Assembly: GCA_018819005.1 (NCBI GenBank)
Contig: JAHJQU010000499.1
Location: 1 to 5,592 of the forward strand
DNA length: 5,592 nt
Direction of reading: 5' to 3'
From: Pseudomonadota bacterium
GTDB taxonomy: Bacteria > Desulfobacterota > Desulfobacteria > Desulfobacterales > RPRI01
Shown here: positions 1-5,543 of the stretch, piece by piece
How the letters are laid out: every line of letters starts with the position of its first letter
How positions within the stretch are numbered: the first letter of the stretch is position 1
The notes under the pieces: generated by a model
Seen by the model: the letters and a program-made list of their open reading frames with translations, nothing else
What the model was told of the DNA's origin: nothing
Database searches by the model: none
Program-made: the position numbers and the translations under genes

Positions 1-80
1 AGCATACAAGCCAGGGGGCTCTCGGAGCAGAAGGAAGCCTTTGGACTACGGTTATTGCGTCGGCAATTTTTGTAAAATAA
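1..80 (+). CDS. 3' end of an incomplete gene, possibly pyruvoyl-dependent arginine decarboxylase
   Basis: An open frame enters from the left edge (first full codon at 3) and stops at TAA 78-80, leaving 25 residues that end in GSLWTTVIASAIFVK. The hydrophobic, alanine-rich ending after a histidine (HTSQGALGAEG...) resembles, from memory, the C-terminus of pyruvoyl-dependent arginine decarboxylases, where a His-containing stretch is followed by a short Ala-rich beta strand. The downstream neighbour on the same strand is an agmatinase-type gene, which would use agmatine, the product of that enzyme, so the context agrees. The alternative is the last transmembrane segment of an unrelated membrane protein. 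That a gene ends here is fairly likely; its identity is a guess from 25 residues and context. The start lies outside the window. Confidence 0.45.
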   Translation, partial: HTSQGALGAEGSLWTTVIASAIFVK

Positions 81-81
81 T

Positions 82-97
82 GACTTCGGAAGAAGTC
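82..97 (+). other. Perfect hairpin just after the stop codon
   Basis: GACTTC (82-87) and GAAGTC (92-97) form a perfect 6-bp stem closed by a GGAA loop, which fits the GNRA tetraloop class. It starts one base after the TAA at 78-80. There is no immediate T run (only TTTT at 109-112), so it is not a standard intrinsic terminator. It could be a transcript 3'-end stabiliser or processing site between the left gene and the agmatinase gene. Confidence 0.4.
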
Positions 98-112
98 TGG
101 GATTACCCTTTT

Positions 113-211
113 ATGTCATTCCCGCGAATGCGGGGCACGAAATGGGGCACCCGCGCTATCCAGTAAATTCAATCTGTTCTGGACTCCCGTTTTCACGGGA
201 GTGACGGGATT
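113..211. repeat. REP/MITE-like inverted-repeat element
   Basis: The ends are imperfect inverted repeats: about 20 bases from 115 (TGTCATTCCCGCGAATGCGG) match the complement of the right end around 186-207 (CCCGTTTTCACGGGAGTGAC) with a few mismatches. Each end is itself a hairpin: CCCGC/GCGGG at 121-134 with a GAAT loop, and CTCCCGT/ACGGGAG at 184-201 with a TTTC loop. A nested pair TCCAG (159-163) / CTGGA (179-183) lies inside. This architecture is that of a dispersed intergenic repeat that I recall from many anaerobic proteobacterial and Nitrospirota genomes. The left half carries extra sequence with GGGGCAC twice (132-138, 144-150). No coding capacity is seen. Confidence 0.75.
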
Positions 212-223
212 TCGACTTTCTAT

Positions 224-228
224 GAAGG
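224..228 (+). promoter_or_regulatory. Ribosome binding site of the agmatinase gene
   Basis: GAAGG at 224-228 lies 8 bases before ATG 237. It supports that start over GTG 201, which falls in the right hairpin of the repeat, and over ATG 222, which has no purine-rich site at the right distance. Confidence 0.6.
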
Positions 229-236
229 TATCAATA

Positions 237-1106
237 ATGAAAAGAAAAAAATCTTTACGCTTCGGCGATAACGAAATTCTTGCAACCGATTTTGAGAATT
301 CGGGAATAGTCATATTGCCGATTTGTTATGAAAACGCCCCGTCGTACGGCACGGGAAGTAAAGAAGGACCTCTTTTCATTCTGAATGCTTCTACCCAGCT
401 CGAGAACATTGATGAGGAAACATTAACCGACTGGGGAAAGGCCGGCATACACACACTTGCGCCTCTTGTCCCATCTGATGATCCTGAGAAAGCTGTTAAC
501 GAAATGAAAAGGGCTGCTGCGGCTGTCCTTGAAAAAAACAAGTTCCTTTTATCCCTCGGAGGAGACCATGCCATTTCAATAGGACCCATAATGGCAGCGG
601 CCGAAATTTATCCTGATTTAGGAGTGCTCCAGATTGATGCCCATCTTGATCTAAGGGACACATGGAACGGAAGCAGATATAACCACGCTTGTGTCATGCG
701 CAGGGTTGTCGAAGATTTGAATCTTCCGGTTGCGCAGGTTGGAATAAGGTCTTTCTCACCCGAAGAGGCTGACTATGTTAAGAGAAAAAAATTAAAGCCT
801 TTTTACGCCCACACCATTGACCCTTCGGATGATTACTGGAGAAGAAAAGTTGTTCATTCCCTCCCGGAAAAGGTTTATATTACAATCGACCTTGACGGTC
901 TTGACCCGTCAGTCCTTCCTGGAACCGGGACTCCCGAACCGGGGGGCCTTTCATACAGGCAGCTTATCAAGCTGATAAAAGCCGTGGGAAAAGAAAAAAA
1001 GGTGATCGCTGCAGACATTAATGAGCTTGCAAAGATAGAGGGTTCTCAGGTTTCCGAATATACCGCCGCAAAGATTGCCACAAAGATCTTTGTTCACTGT
1101 TTATAG
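237..1106 (+). CDS. speB: Agmatinase-family ureohydrolase
   Basis: This is a 289-residue cytoplasmic binuclear-manganese hydrolase of the arginase/agmatinase family. Such enzymes cleave a guanidino group to release urea, most likely agmatine to putrescine here. The family motifs are in order and intact: GGDHAIS at 108-114 (metal ligand H111), DAHLDLRD at 134-141 (D134, H136, D138) and TIDLDGLDPSVLPGTGTPEPGG-type text at 216-237 (D218, D220). Length is normal for the family. The start at 237 has an RBS; longer starts run into the upstream repeat. If the gene ending at 80 is an arginine decarboxylase, the pair makes putrescine from arginine. The region after motif 3 (DINELAKIEG) is less conserved, and residue 150 onward reads NHACVMRR rather than the SHGT-like text of Escherichia coli SpeB, so another guanidino substrate is possible. 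The family is certain; the substrate is inferred. The gene ends in a 6-bp overlap with the opposing radical SAM gene. Confidence 0.9.
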   Translation: MKRKKSLRFGDNEILATDFENSGIVILPICYENAPSYGTGSKEGPLFILNASTQLENIDEETLTDWGKAGIHTLAPLVPSDDPEKAVNEMKRAAAAVLEKNKFLLSLGGDHAISIGPIMAAAEIYPDLGVLQIDAHLDLRDTWNGSRYNHACVMRRVVEDLNLPVAQVGIRSFSPEEADYVKRKKLKPFYAHTIDPSDDYWRRKVVHSLPEKVYITIDLDGLDPSVLPGTGTPEPGGLSYRQLIKLIKAVGKEKKVIAADINELAKIEGSQVSEYTAAKIATKIFVHCL

Positions 1107-2687
1107 ATAATCAACCCACTCCAGACTGTAATTCTCTTTATCATCCGTCAATTTCAAATTACCCTGGCCGACTTCGTAATTCAAAACGGACAGTATCTCA
1201 TCGCGCGAATACTTAACCGAGCCGGCCATTTTTTCAGCAAGCATGCCCAGGGCTTCTGACCTTGAATCAACGATTCTGCTTTCAAGGCGGCCCTTTTCCT
1301 CAACAATCCTTCCCATCATCAAATCATAAATAAGAACAACGCGCTCAAGATTGACAAGTGGCCAGGCTTCTTCTTCCGAAGCCTCTCCGTTTTTAATACG
1401 CTCCTTGATATATCCGAGCCATCCGTTGAACTTGTTTTCCCACTCGATAACAATTTCGTCCAGCATCTTCCGTGTAACCGAAGATGTCTCTACTATCGCC
1501 CTGTTAGCATGATAATCCCTCCAGTCATCAGAAAGGAACCTGATGTCAAATTTCTCTTTTTCTTCCCTGACTTCAGTCCCCGGAAAGGGTGCAAGAAGAT
1601 GAAACCCGTGGCTTACTCCCATATTTTTCAGCTTCTCCCCGAAATCCACGGTCTCTTTCAGGGTTTCGGGAGTCTCACCCGGAAGTCCCAGTATGAAAGA
1701 AGCGTGCGGGCTTATTCCGGCTTCATTGCACATATTTACGGCATTAATCACCTGTTCAAGAGAGATTCCTTTTTTTATCCTCTTAAGCATTTCCGTGTTT
1801 CCGGACTCAACGCCAAAGCTGACAGTGTCGCATCCTGCTTCTCTCATCCTTGTTAAAACCCTTGCTGAAACCGTGTCAACTCTCGCAAATGAAGTCCATT
1901 TTATTTTAAGACCTCTTTTTATAATTTCATCGCATACCTTGAAACAGTGATTCTCATTTGAAGTAAAAAGATCGTCCGCAACATTGACCTGACGAAAGCC
2001 AAGGGTGACGAGATACTCCATTTCGTCGACAACATTCCGGGGGCTTCTGTACCTGACCCTGGCACCGACCATCTTTCTTCCAACACAGAATATACATTTG
2101 AAAGGACAACCGCGGCTGGTTGTCATGCTCACAGGCATTCCAAGCGCCCTGTATCTCCCGAGAGGAAGAAGATGCCTTGAAGGAAGGGGAAGAGAATCAA
2201 CATCTATGCGCGTTTTTCTGGGCCTGTTATCAACTATGCCTGATTTTCCCCTGAAGACGATACCCTCTATTCCGGATACATCCCTGCTCTCATTTAAAGC
2301 TCCTGCAAGTTCAACGATTGTCTCTTCTCCCTCGCCAAGGACAATAAAATCAAGTTCCGGAAAGAGCGACATTGTCTCTTCTGCGCAAAATGTCACGTGG
2401 GGACCGCCCATGACAGTAAATATAGACGTATCGATGCTTTTTACGTCCCTTATCACGTTGATCGCATTATCGAATGTCATCGTGACCGCTGTTGTTCCGA
2501 CGATATGCGGCGCAAAATTCTTTAAAACCGACTCCAGAAGCTGCCTGCTGTATGGGAATACAACGAGGTCAAGGATCTTAACTTCCACTCCTTCACGTTC
2601 AAGGGCGGCTGCAATGTACGCAAGCCCGAGAGGAGGAGAAGGTGTTTCCGAGATGGAATAATACGGATTAATAATCAGAAAACGCAT
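1101..2687 (-). CDS. B12-binding-domain radical SAM protein, unknown substrate
   Basis: This is a 528-residue protein. Residues 1 to about 130 form a Rossmann-like cobalamin-binding-type domain (MRFLIINPYY..., PPLGLAYIAAALE at 19-31, GGPH at 94-97, GEGEE at 118-122). A linker with LPLPSR (166-171) leads to a radical SAM core starting near 187. The cluster motif is C194-x3-C198-x2-C201 in SRGCPFKCIFC, followed by the core-typical segments FGVESGN (291-297) and FILGLPGET (331-339). The last 110 residues are a helical, charged extension with no motif I recognise. The N-terminal domain lacks the DxHxxG cobalamin-ligand motif, as is usual in this radical SAM class. Relatives perform methylations, ring formations and cyclisations in lipid, tetrapyrrole and natural-product pathways; none can be chosen here. 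The start was set at ATG 2687 because an upstream in-frame start at 2741 would translate the fhs terminator and adds residues unlike the family's N-terminus. Confidence 0.92.
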   Translation of the reverse strand: MRFLIINPYYSISETPSPPLGLAYIAAALEREGVEVKILDLVVFPYSRQLLESVLKNFAPHIVGTTAVTMTFDNAINVIRDVKSIDTSIFTVMGGPHVTFCAEETMSLFPELDFIVLGEGEETIVELAGALNESRDVSGIEGIVFRGKSGIVDNRPRKTRIDVDSLPLPSRHLLPLGRYRALGMPVSMTTSRGCPFKCIFCVGRKMVGARVRYRSPRNVVDEMEYLVTLGFRQVNVADDLFTSNENHCFKVCDEIIKRGLKIKWTSFARVDTVSARVLTRMREAGCDTVSFGVESGNTEMLKRIKKGISLEQVINAVNMCNEAGISPHASFILGLPGETPETLKETVDFGEKLKNMGVSHGFHLLAPFPGTEVREEKEKFDIRFLSDDWRDYHANRAIVETSSVTRKMLDEIVIEWENKFNGWLGYIKERIKNGEASEEEAWPLVNLERVVLIYDLMMGRIVEEKGRLESRIVDSRSEALGMLAEKMAGSVKYSRDEILSVLNYEVGQGNLKLTDDKENYSLEWVDYL

Positions 2688-2691
2688 AATA

Positions 2692-2696
2692 CCGCC
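2692..2696 (-). promoter_or_regulatory. Probable weak ribosome binding site of the radical SAM gene
   Basis: On the minus strand GGCGG is followed by TATT and then ATG at 2687. The 4-base spacing is short and the match to anti-Shine-Dalgarno is partial, so translation may be modest. It supports the start at 2687. Confidence 0.45.
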
Positions 2697-2707
2697 GAAT
2701 ATGATAG

Positions 2708-2737
2708 AAAAAAAGGGGCCCGAAAAATCCGGGCCCC
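2708..2737 (-). terminator. Intrinsic terminator of the fhs transcript
   Basis: Read on the minus strand, a perfect 8-bp GC-only stem (GGGGCCCG at 2737-2730 with CGGGCCCC at 2722-2715) encloses the 7-base loop GATTTTT and is followed directly by seven T residues (2714-2708). This is a strong rho-independent terminator. Its direction fits transcription from fhs, whose stop codon lies about 160 bases upstream. It ends only 20 bases before the ATG of the radical SAM gene, so that gene needs readthrough or a promoter overlapping this site. Confidence 0.93.
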
Positions 2738-2776
2738 TCAAGAGTAATTCAATCTTGACTGCTTAGTAAAAAGTCG

Positions 2777-2866
2777 TTCTCACACAAAGACCACGGAGGT
2801 CACAAAGAAAAACCTGAATGTTTCTAATAGGCCTTTCTTCGTGTCTTTGTGCCTTCGTGTGAAAAA
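2777..2866. repeat. Diverged inverted repeat of the cacaaagaccacgg type
   Basis: The left arm starting TTCTCACACAAAGACCACGG (2777-2796) continues to about 2815. It pairs imperfectly with the complement of 2831-2866, which reads TTTTTCACACGAAGGCACAA and onward. Short indels interrupt the pairing and the centre is about 15-20 bases. This is the pattern of a dispersed intergenic repeat seen in many environmental bacterial genomes. It lies in the fhs 3' untranslated region, between the stop codon and the terminator. No ORF or promoter stands out in it. Confidence 0.65.
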
Positions 2867-2898
2867 TTGATTTCATACGAGTCAATCAATATTAATTG

Positions 2899-4662
2899 TT
2901 AGAAAAGACCGCTGACTTTGCCTGTATTTACATCAACATCTATTCTTCTGAAAGCCGGGTTGGAGCTTGTTCCGGGCATCAGACTTATGGTTCCGGCACA
3001 CGGGCACAGGAACTTGGCGCCTGAATAGATCAGAATGTCGCGGATCGGAAGTATCCAGCCTTTTGGAACGCCTTTTAATACCGGGTCATGCGTCAGGCTC
3101 AAATGAGTCTTAACCATCATGGTCGAAAAATCGGCATACTTGGGATCGCTCTCAAGCATTTTTGCCTTTGCTTCCGCATCGGCAGTCCATGACACGCCAT
3201 CAGCTCCATAAACTTCTTTCGCTATAAGCGCAACCCTGTCGCGGAGCTTCATTTCAAGCGGATAGAGGAACTTAAAGTCATTCTTTTCATTGCAGGCGTC
3301 AACAACCGCATCAGCCAGTTCAAGAGCTCCGTCGCCGCCTTTTTCCCAGTGCTTGGATTCGGCACAGCGGGCGCCGGCTGCTTCAGCAGCCTTTTTAACA
3401 ACTGCTACCTCGGCATCGGTGTCTGTATAGAATCTATTCACGCAGACGACCGGGTTGATACCGGCCTTGCGGATGACACCTATCATGTGAACCATATTCT
3501 CGACGCCCTTTTCCACCAGCCCGAGGTTCTCTTTTGTGTACGCGTCATCAAGGGCTTTACCGGCAACAACTTTTGGGCCGCCGCCGTGCATCTTGAGCGC
3601 ACGGATGGTTGAGGTCAAAACGGATACATGAGGCTTGAGGCCGCTGTTACGGCATTTTACGTTCCAGAATTTCTCAAACCCGATATCTGCCGCGAAACCG
3701 CTCTCTGTTATCTGGTAATCAAACATCTTAAGACCCATGCGGTCTGAAATGATGGATGACTGCCCGACAGCGATGTTGGCGAATGGTCCGGCATGGATCA
3801 TACAGGGCTGATACTCGGCAGTGCTTAACAGAGTCGGATTAATTGTATTGCGCATAAATGCAGTCATAGCGTTACCGACTTCAAGGTCGCCCGTCGTAAC
3901 CGGTTTTCCGTTCTTGTCGAAAGCAACCGTAATTTCGTTGAGACGTTTTTTAAGGTCGGCAAGGTCCCTTACTATCGAAAGGATTGCCATACACTCCGAA
4001 CCTACGGCAATTCCAAACTTTGACTGCATGGCAAAGCCGTCTGTCCTTCCGCCTAATCCGATAATTATATTTCTTAATGATTGTGCGCAGAAATCAATGA
4101 TCCAGCCCATCTCAACGCGTGTCGGATCAACATCCAGGCGGCGCATCTTGGTAAGTCTTGCAAGCTGCTCGTCATTATAATTTCTTTCATGCTGCATGCG
4201 GGCTGTTAAAGCAACCATCGCAAGGTTGTGGGCGTTCATGATATCATTGATATCGCCTGTTAACCCCAGGGAAAACTCGGTCATGGGAATAATAAGAGCA
4301 TTGCCGCCGCCTGCCGCGGTTCCCTTTACGTTCATCGTGGGCCCGCCGGAAGGCTGCCTCAGGGCGCCGCCGACATTTTTGCCTCGTTTCCCGAGACCTT
4401 CCATGAGACCGACCGAGGTCGTGCTTTTTCCTTCACCAAGAGGTGTAGGGGTAATGGCCGTAACCTCAATATACTTGCCGTCCGGTTTCTTCTCAAGGCG
4501 GTTCATAATTTTAAGAAAATCGAGCTTCGCGAGCCTGCCCATTGGAAGGACTTCATCGGGCATAAGTCCCAGTTTTTCTCTCCACTGCTCCGGTGACGGC
4601 ATGTTTACTTCCGCTGCTTCGGAAATCTGCCAGTCAGCCATTTTTACCGCATCATAAGCCAT
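2899..4662 (-). CDS. fhs: Formate-tetrahydrofolate ligase (divergent long form)
   Basis: This 587-residue cytoplasmic enzyme makes 10-formyl-tetrahydrofolate from formate, ATP and tetrahydrofolate. It feeds purine and formyl-Met synthesis or the methyl branch of the Wood-Ljungdahl pathway. Visible motifs are the P-loop TPTPLGEGKSTT (71-82), QPSGGPT (103-109), the folate/ATP-site loop MNVKGTAAGGGN (110-121), LTGDINDI (134-141), HAGPFANIAVG (290-300), TESGFAADIGFEKFW (319-333), TIRALKMHGGG (352-362), and a C-terminus ending GKVSGLF. It is longer than the roughly 555-560 residues of clostridial enzymes. Several normally conserved positions differ: KGTAAGGGN replaces KGGAAGGGY, and KTHLSLTHDP replaces KTQYSFSDDP. 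I take it as an active member of a separate subgroup, because the P-loop and core are intact. ATG 4662 follows an excellent RBS; the longer GTG 4749 start would add 29 residues of non-family sequence. It has its own leader and terminator, so it appears monocistronic. Confidence 0.96.
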   Translation of the reverse strand: MAYDAVKMADWQISEAAEVNMPSPEQWREKLGLMPDEVLPMGRLAKLDFLKIMNRLEKKPDGKYIEVTAITPTPLGEGKSTTSVGLMEGLGKRGKNVGGALRQPSGGPTMNVKGTAAGGGNALIIPMTEFSLGLTGDINDIMNAHNLAMVALTARMQHERNYNDEQLARLTKMRRLDVDPTRVEMGWIIDFCAQSLRNIIIGLGGRTDGFAMQSKFGIAVGSECMAILSIVRDLADLKKRLNEITVAFDKNGKPVTTGDLEVGNAMTAFMRNTINPTLLSTAEYQPCMIHAGPFANIAVGQSSIISDRMGLKMFDYQITESGFAADIGFEKFWNVKCRNSGLKPHVSVLTSTIRALKMHGGGPKVVAGKALDDAYTKENLGLVEKGVENMVHMIGVIRKAGINPVVCVNRFYTDTDAEVAVVKKAAEAAGARCAESKHWEKGGDGALELADAVVDACNEKNDFKFLYPLEMKLRDRVALIAKEVYGADGVSWTADAEAKAKMLESDPKYADFSTMMVKTHLSLTHDPVLKGVPKGWILPIRDILIYSGAKFLCPCAGTISLMPGTSSNPAFRRIDVDVNTGKVSGLF

Positions 4663-4671
4663 CTGTTGAAT

Positions 4672-4679
4672 CCTCCTTT
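4672..4679 (-). promoter_or_regulatory. Strong ribosome binding site deciding the fhs start
   Basis: The minus strand reads AAAGGAGG, a near-perfect Shine-Dalgarno sequence, 9 bases before ATG 4662. It argues for that start over the in-frame GTG at 4749 and ATGs at 4722 and 4713, and over the internal ATG at 4641. Confidence 0.9.
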
Positions 4680-4697
4680 GTTGTTGATTGTTGACAT

Positions 4698-4722
4698 ATG
4701 CAGAAAAAAACATGGTCTGCAT
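4698..4722 (-). other. Inverted repeat in the fhs leader, near the RBS
   Basis: ATGCAGA (4698-4704) and TCTGCAT (4716-4722) form a perfect 7-bp stem around an 11-base loop that is T-rich on the transcribed strand. It lies about 20 bases upstream of the fhs RBS. No T run follows it in the direction of fhs transcription, so it is not a terminator for that strand. It may be a leader hairpin or chance. Confidence 0.4.
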
Positions 4723-4766
4723 TTTTCTGTTATCGCTGCCTGCTTCCACTTAAAATCAGATAAACC

Positions 4767-4792
4767 GGGATATTGGTATTCAACCATATCCC
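4767..4792 (-). promoter_or_regulatory. Near-perfect palindrome in the fhs leader (operator or 5' hairpin)
   Basis: GGGATAT (4767-4773) and ATATCCC (4786-4792) pair perfectly. Inside them GGT/ACC (4775-4777, 4783-4785) extends the stem to 10 bp with one unpaired base (4774) and a 5-base loop. It lies about 10-35 bases downstream of the start point predicted from the TATAAT at 4809-4814. This position suits a repressor operator or a stabilising 5' hairpin. It does not match any riboswitch architecture I know. Confidence 0.55.
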
Positions 4793-4808
4793 AAGAAAAT
4801 ATCTTTAA

Positions 4809-4853
4809 ATTATAATAAGTTAAATCATACGATAGAGCCCAAATGGTGTTCAA
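4809..4853 (-). promoter_or_regulatory. Candidate promoter region of fhs
   Basis: Two sigma70-like options lie in an AT-rich stretch. Option one is a perfect minus-strand TATAAT at 4814-4809 without a recognisable -35 at 17 bases. Option two is TTGAAC (4853-4848), an 18-base spacer and TATGAT (4829-4824). Either gives a leader of about 140-160 bases before ATG 4662. There is no terminator between the methyltransferase stop and this region, so readthrough from that gene is also possible. Confidence 0.4.
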
Positions 4854-4903
4854 TTATCATGGACTTAAAGCGTTGGCAAGAATTATGTGTTTAAAAAGGC
4901 TTA

Positions 4904-5521
4904 TTAAATACGTTGAAGGACACCAAGTGTCTTCGTCATGGGAAGCTCTTTGAAAAGATTCGATTCGAGGGCATGATTATACACGCGGTATGGAGCCTGC
5001 CCTCCTTTTGCGGGATCGGAAAAAATGTCATGAATGAGAAGGTAGCCGCCGGAAACTATATGTTTCGCCCAGCAATTGTAGTCCGTCAGCGCCGTTTCAT
5101 ATGAATGCCCTCCGTCGATAAAAACGAGATGAAGAGGCGAAGCCCACATCCGCGCTACAACATCGGATCTTGCGACTATCGGAACAACAGTCTCTTCAAG
5201 TCCCGCTTTTTCGAGAGTTTTCCTGAACTTTTCCAGAGTATTAATCCGCCACGAAACATAATCAAAAAGTTCAGGATCAAAATATTCCTCTCCGGGCTGC
5301 TGCTCTTCCGAACCACTGTGATGGTCTATGGAAAACAGAACCCCGTTTTTCTCCCTGCATGCCGTCCCGAGATAGATTGCCGATTTTCCGCAATAGCTTC
5401 CTATTTCAAGGCATGACCCCTGCCCGGCAACCGAAAGAGCCGTATCATAAAGGCGCATGCCCTCTTCAGGATCAAGGAACCCTTTCACGTTTTCAATCGT
5501 CGCATCGTCAAATTTCAACAT
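4904..5521 (-). CDS. Class I SAM-dependent methyltransferase (Methyltransf_24 type)
   Basis: This is a 205-residue soluble protein with a Rossmann-fold methyltransferase layout. Motif I, LEIGSYCGKS (38-47), binds the S-adenosylmethionine methionyl part. Acidic D66 in SIDHHSG (64-70) would contact the ribose. The motif-IV-like strand HLVFIDGGHSY (131-141) and GGYLLIHDIF (158-167) follow. The GSYxGKS and FIDGGHSY pair is typical of the Methyltransf_24 family, which includes sugar, catechol-like and natural-product O-methyltransferases. The substrate cannot be read from sequence. There is no signal peptide or membrane segment. ATG 5521 is preferred because FLDPEEGMRLYDTA (14-27) matches the usual pre-motif-I helix; its RBS is weak, and ATG 5458 is a shorter alternative. 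The promoter is not visible, and the 7-bp repeat lies just upstream. It is 241 bp from fhs on the same strand with no evident metabolic link. Confidence 0.87.
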   Translation of the reverse strand: MLKFDDATIENVKGFLDPEEGMRLYDTALSVAGQGSCLEIGSYCGKSAIYLGTACREKNGVLFSIDHHSGSEEQQPGEEYFDPELFDYVSWRINTLEKFRKTLEKAGLEETVVPIVARSDVVARMWASPLHLVFIDGGHSYETALTDYNCWAKHIVSGGYLLIHDIFSDPAKGGQAPYRVYNHALESNLFKELPMTKTLGVLQRI

Positions 5522-5543
5522 TCACTTTTCACTCAGCCGCATG

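Noticed and set aside
1081..1092. Palindrome CAAAGATCTTTG near the agmatinase end as a terminator
   Set aside because: It has no loop or T run and lies within the conserved coding sequence; a 12-bp palindrome can occur by chance.
2005..2661. A 218-codon plus-strand open frame
   Set aside because: It is wholly antisense to the radical SAM gene, whose domains and motifs are clear; the translation is low-complexity Ser/Thr/Pro-rich and has no family features.
2688..2741. N-terminal extension of the radical SAM protein
   Set aside because: The extra 18 codons would translate the terminator hairpin; the family-like beta strand begins at ATG 2687.
4196..4657. A 153-codon plus-strand open frame
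   Set aside because: It lies antisense to the P-loop half of fhs and its translation is the complement-frame artefact of a conserved gene.
4663..4749. N-terminal extension of fhs from GTG 4749
   Set aside because: The added residues do not look like the family, and a near-perfect Shine-Dalgarno inside this segment (4672-4679) points to ATG 4662.
4644..4853. A 69-codon minus-strand open frame that could be a leader peptide of fhs
   Set aside because: Its start lies at the candidate -35 of fhs, upstream of both predicted transcription starts; it has no clear RBS, overlaps the fhs start in another frame and shows no run of regulatory codons.
4663..4903. Tetrahydrofolate or SAM riboswitch upstream of fhs
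   Set aside because: I could not find the conserved core sequences or the multi-stem layout of these classes; only two simple hairpins are visible.
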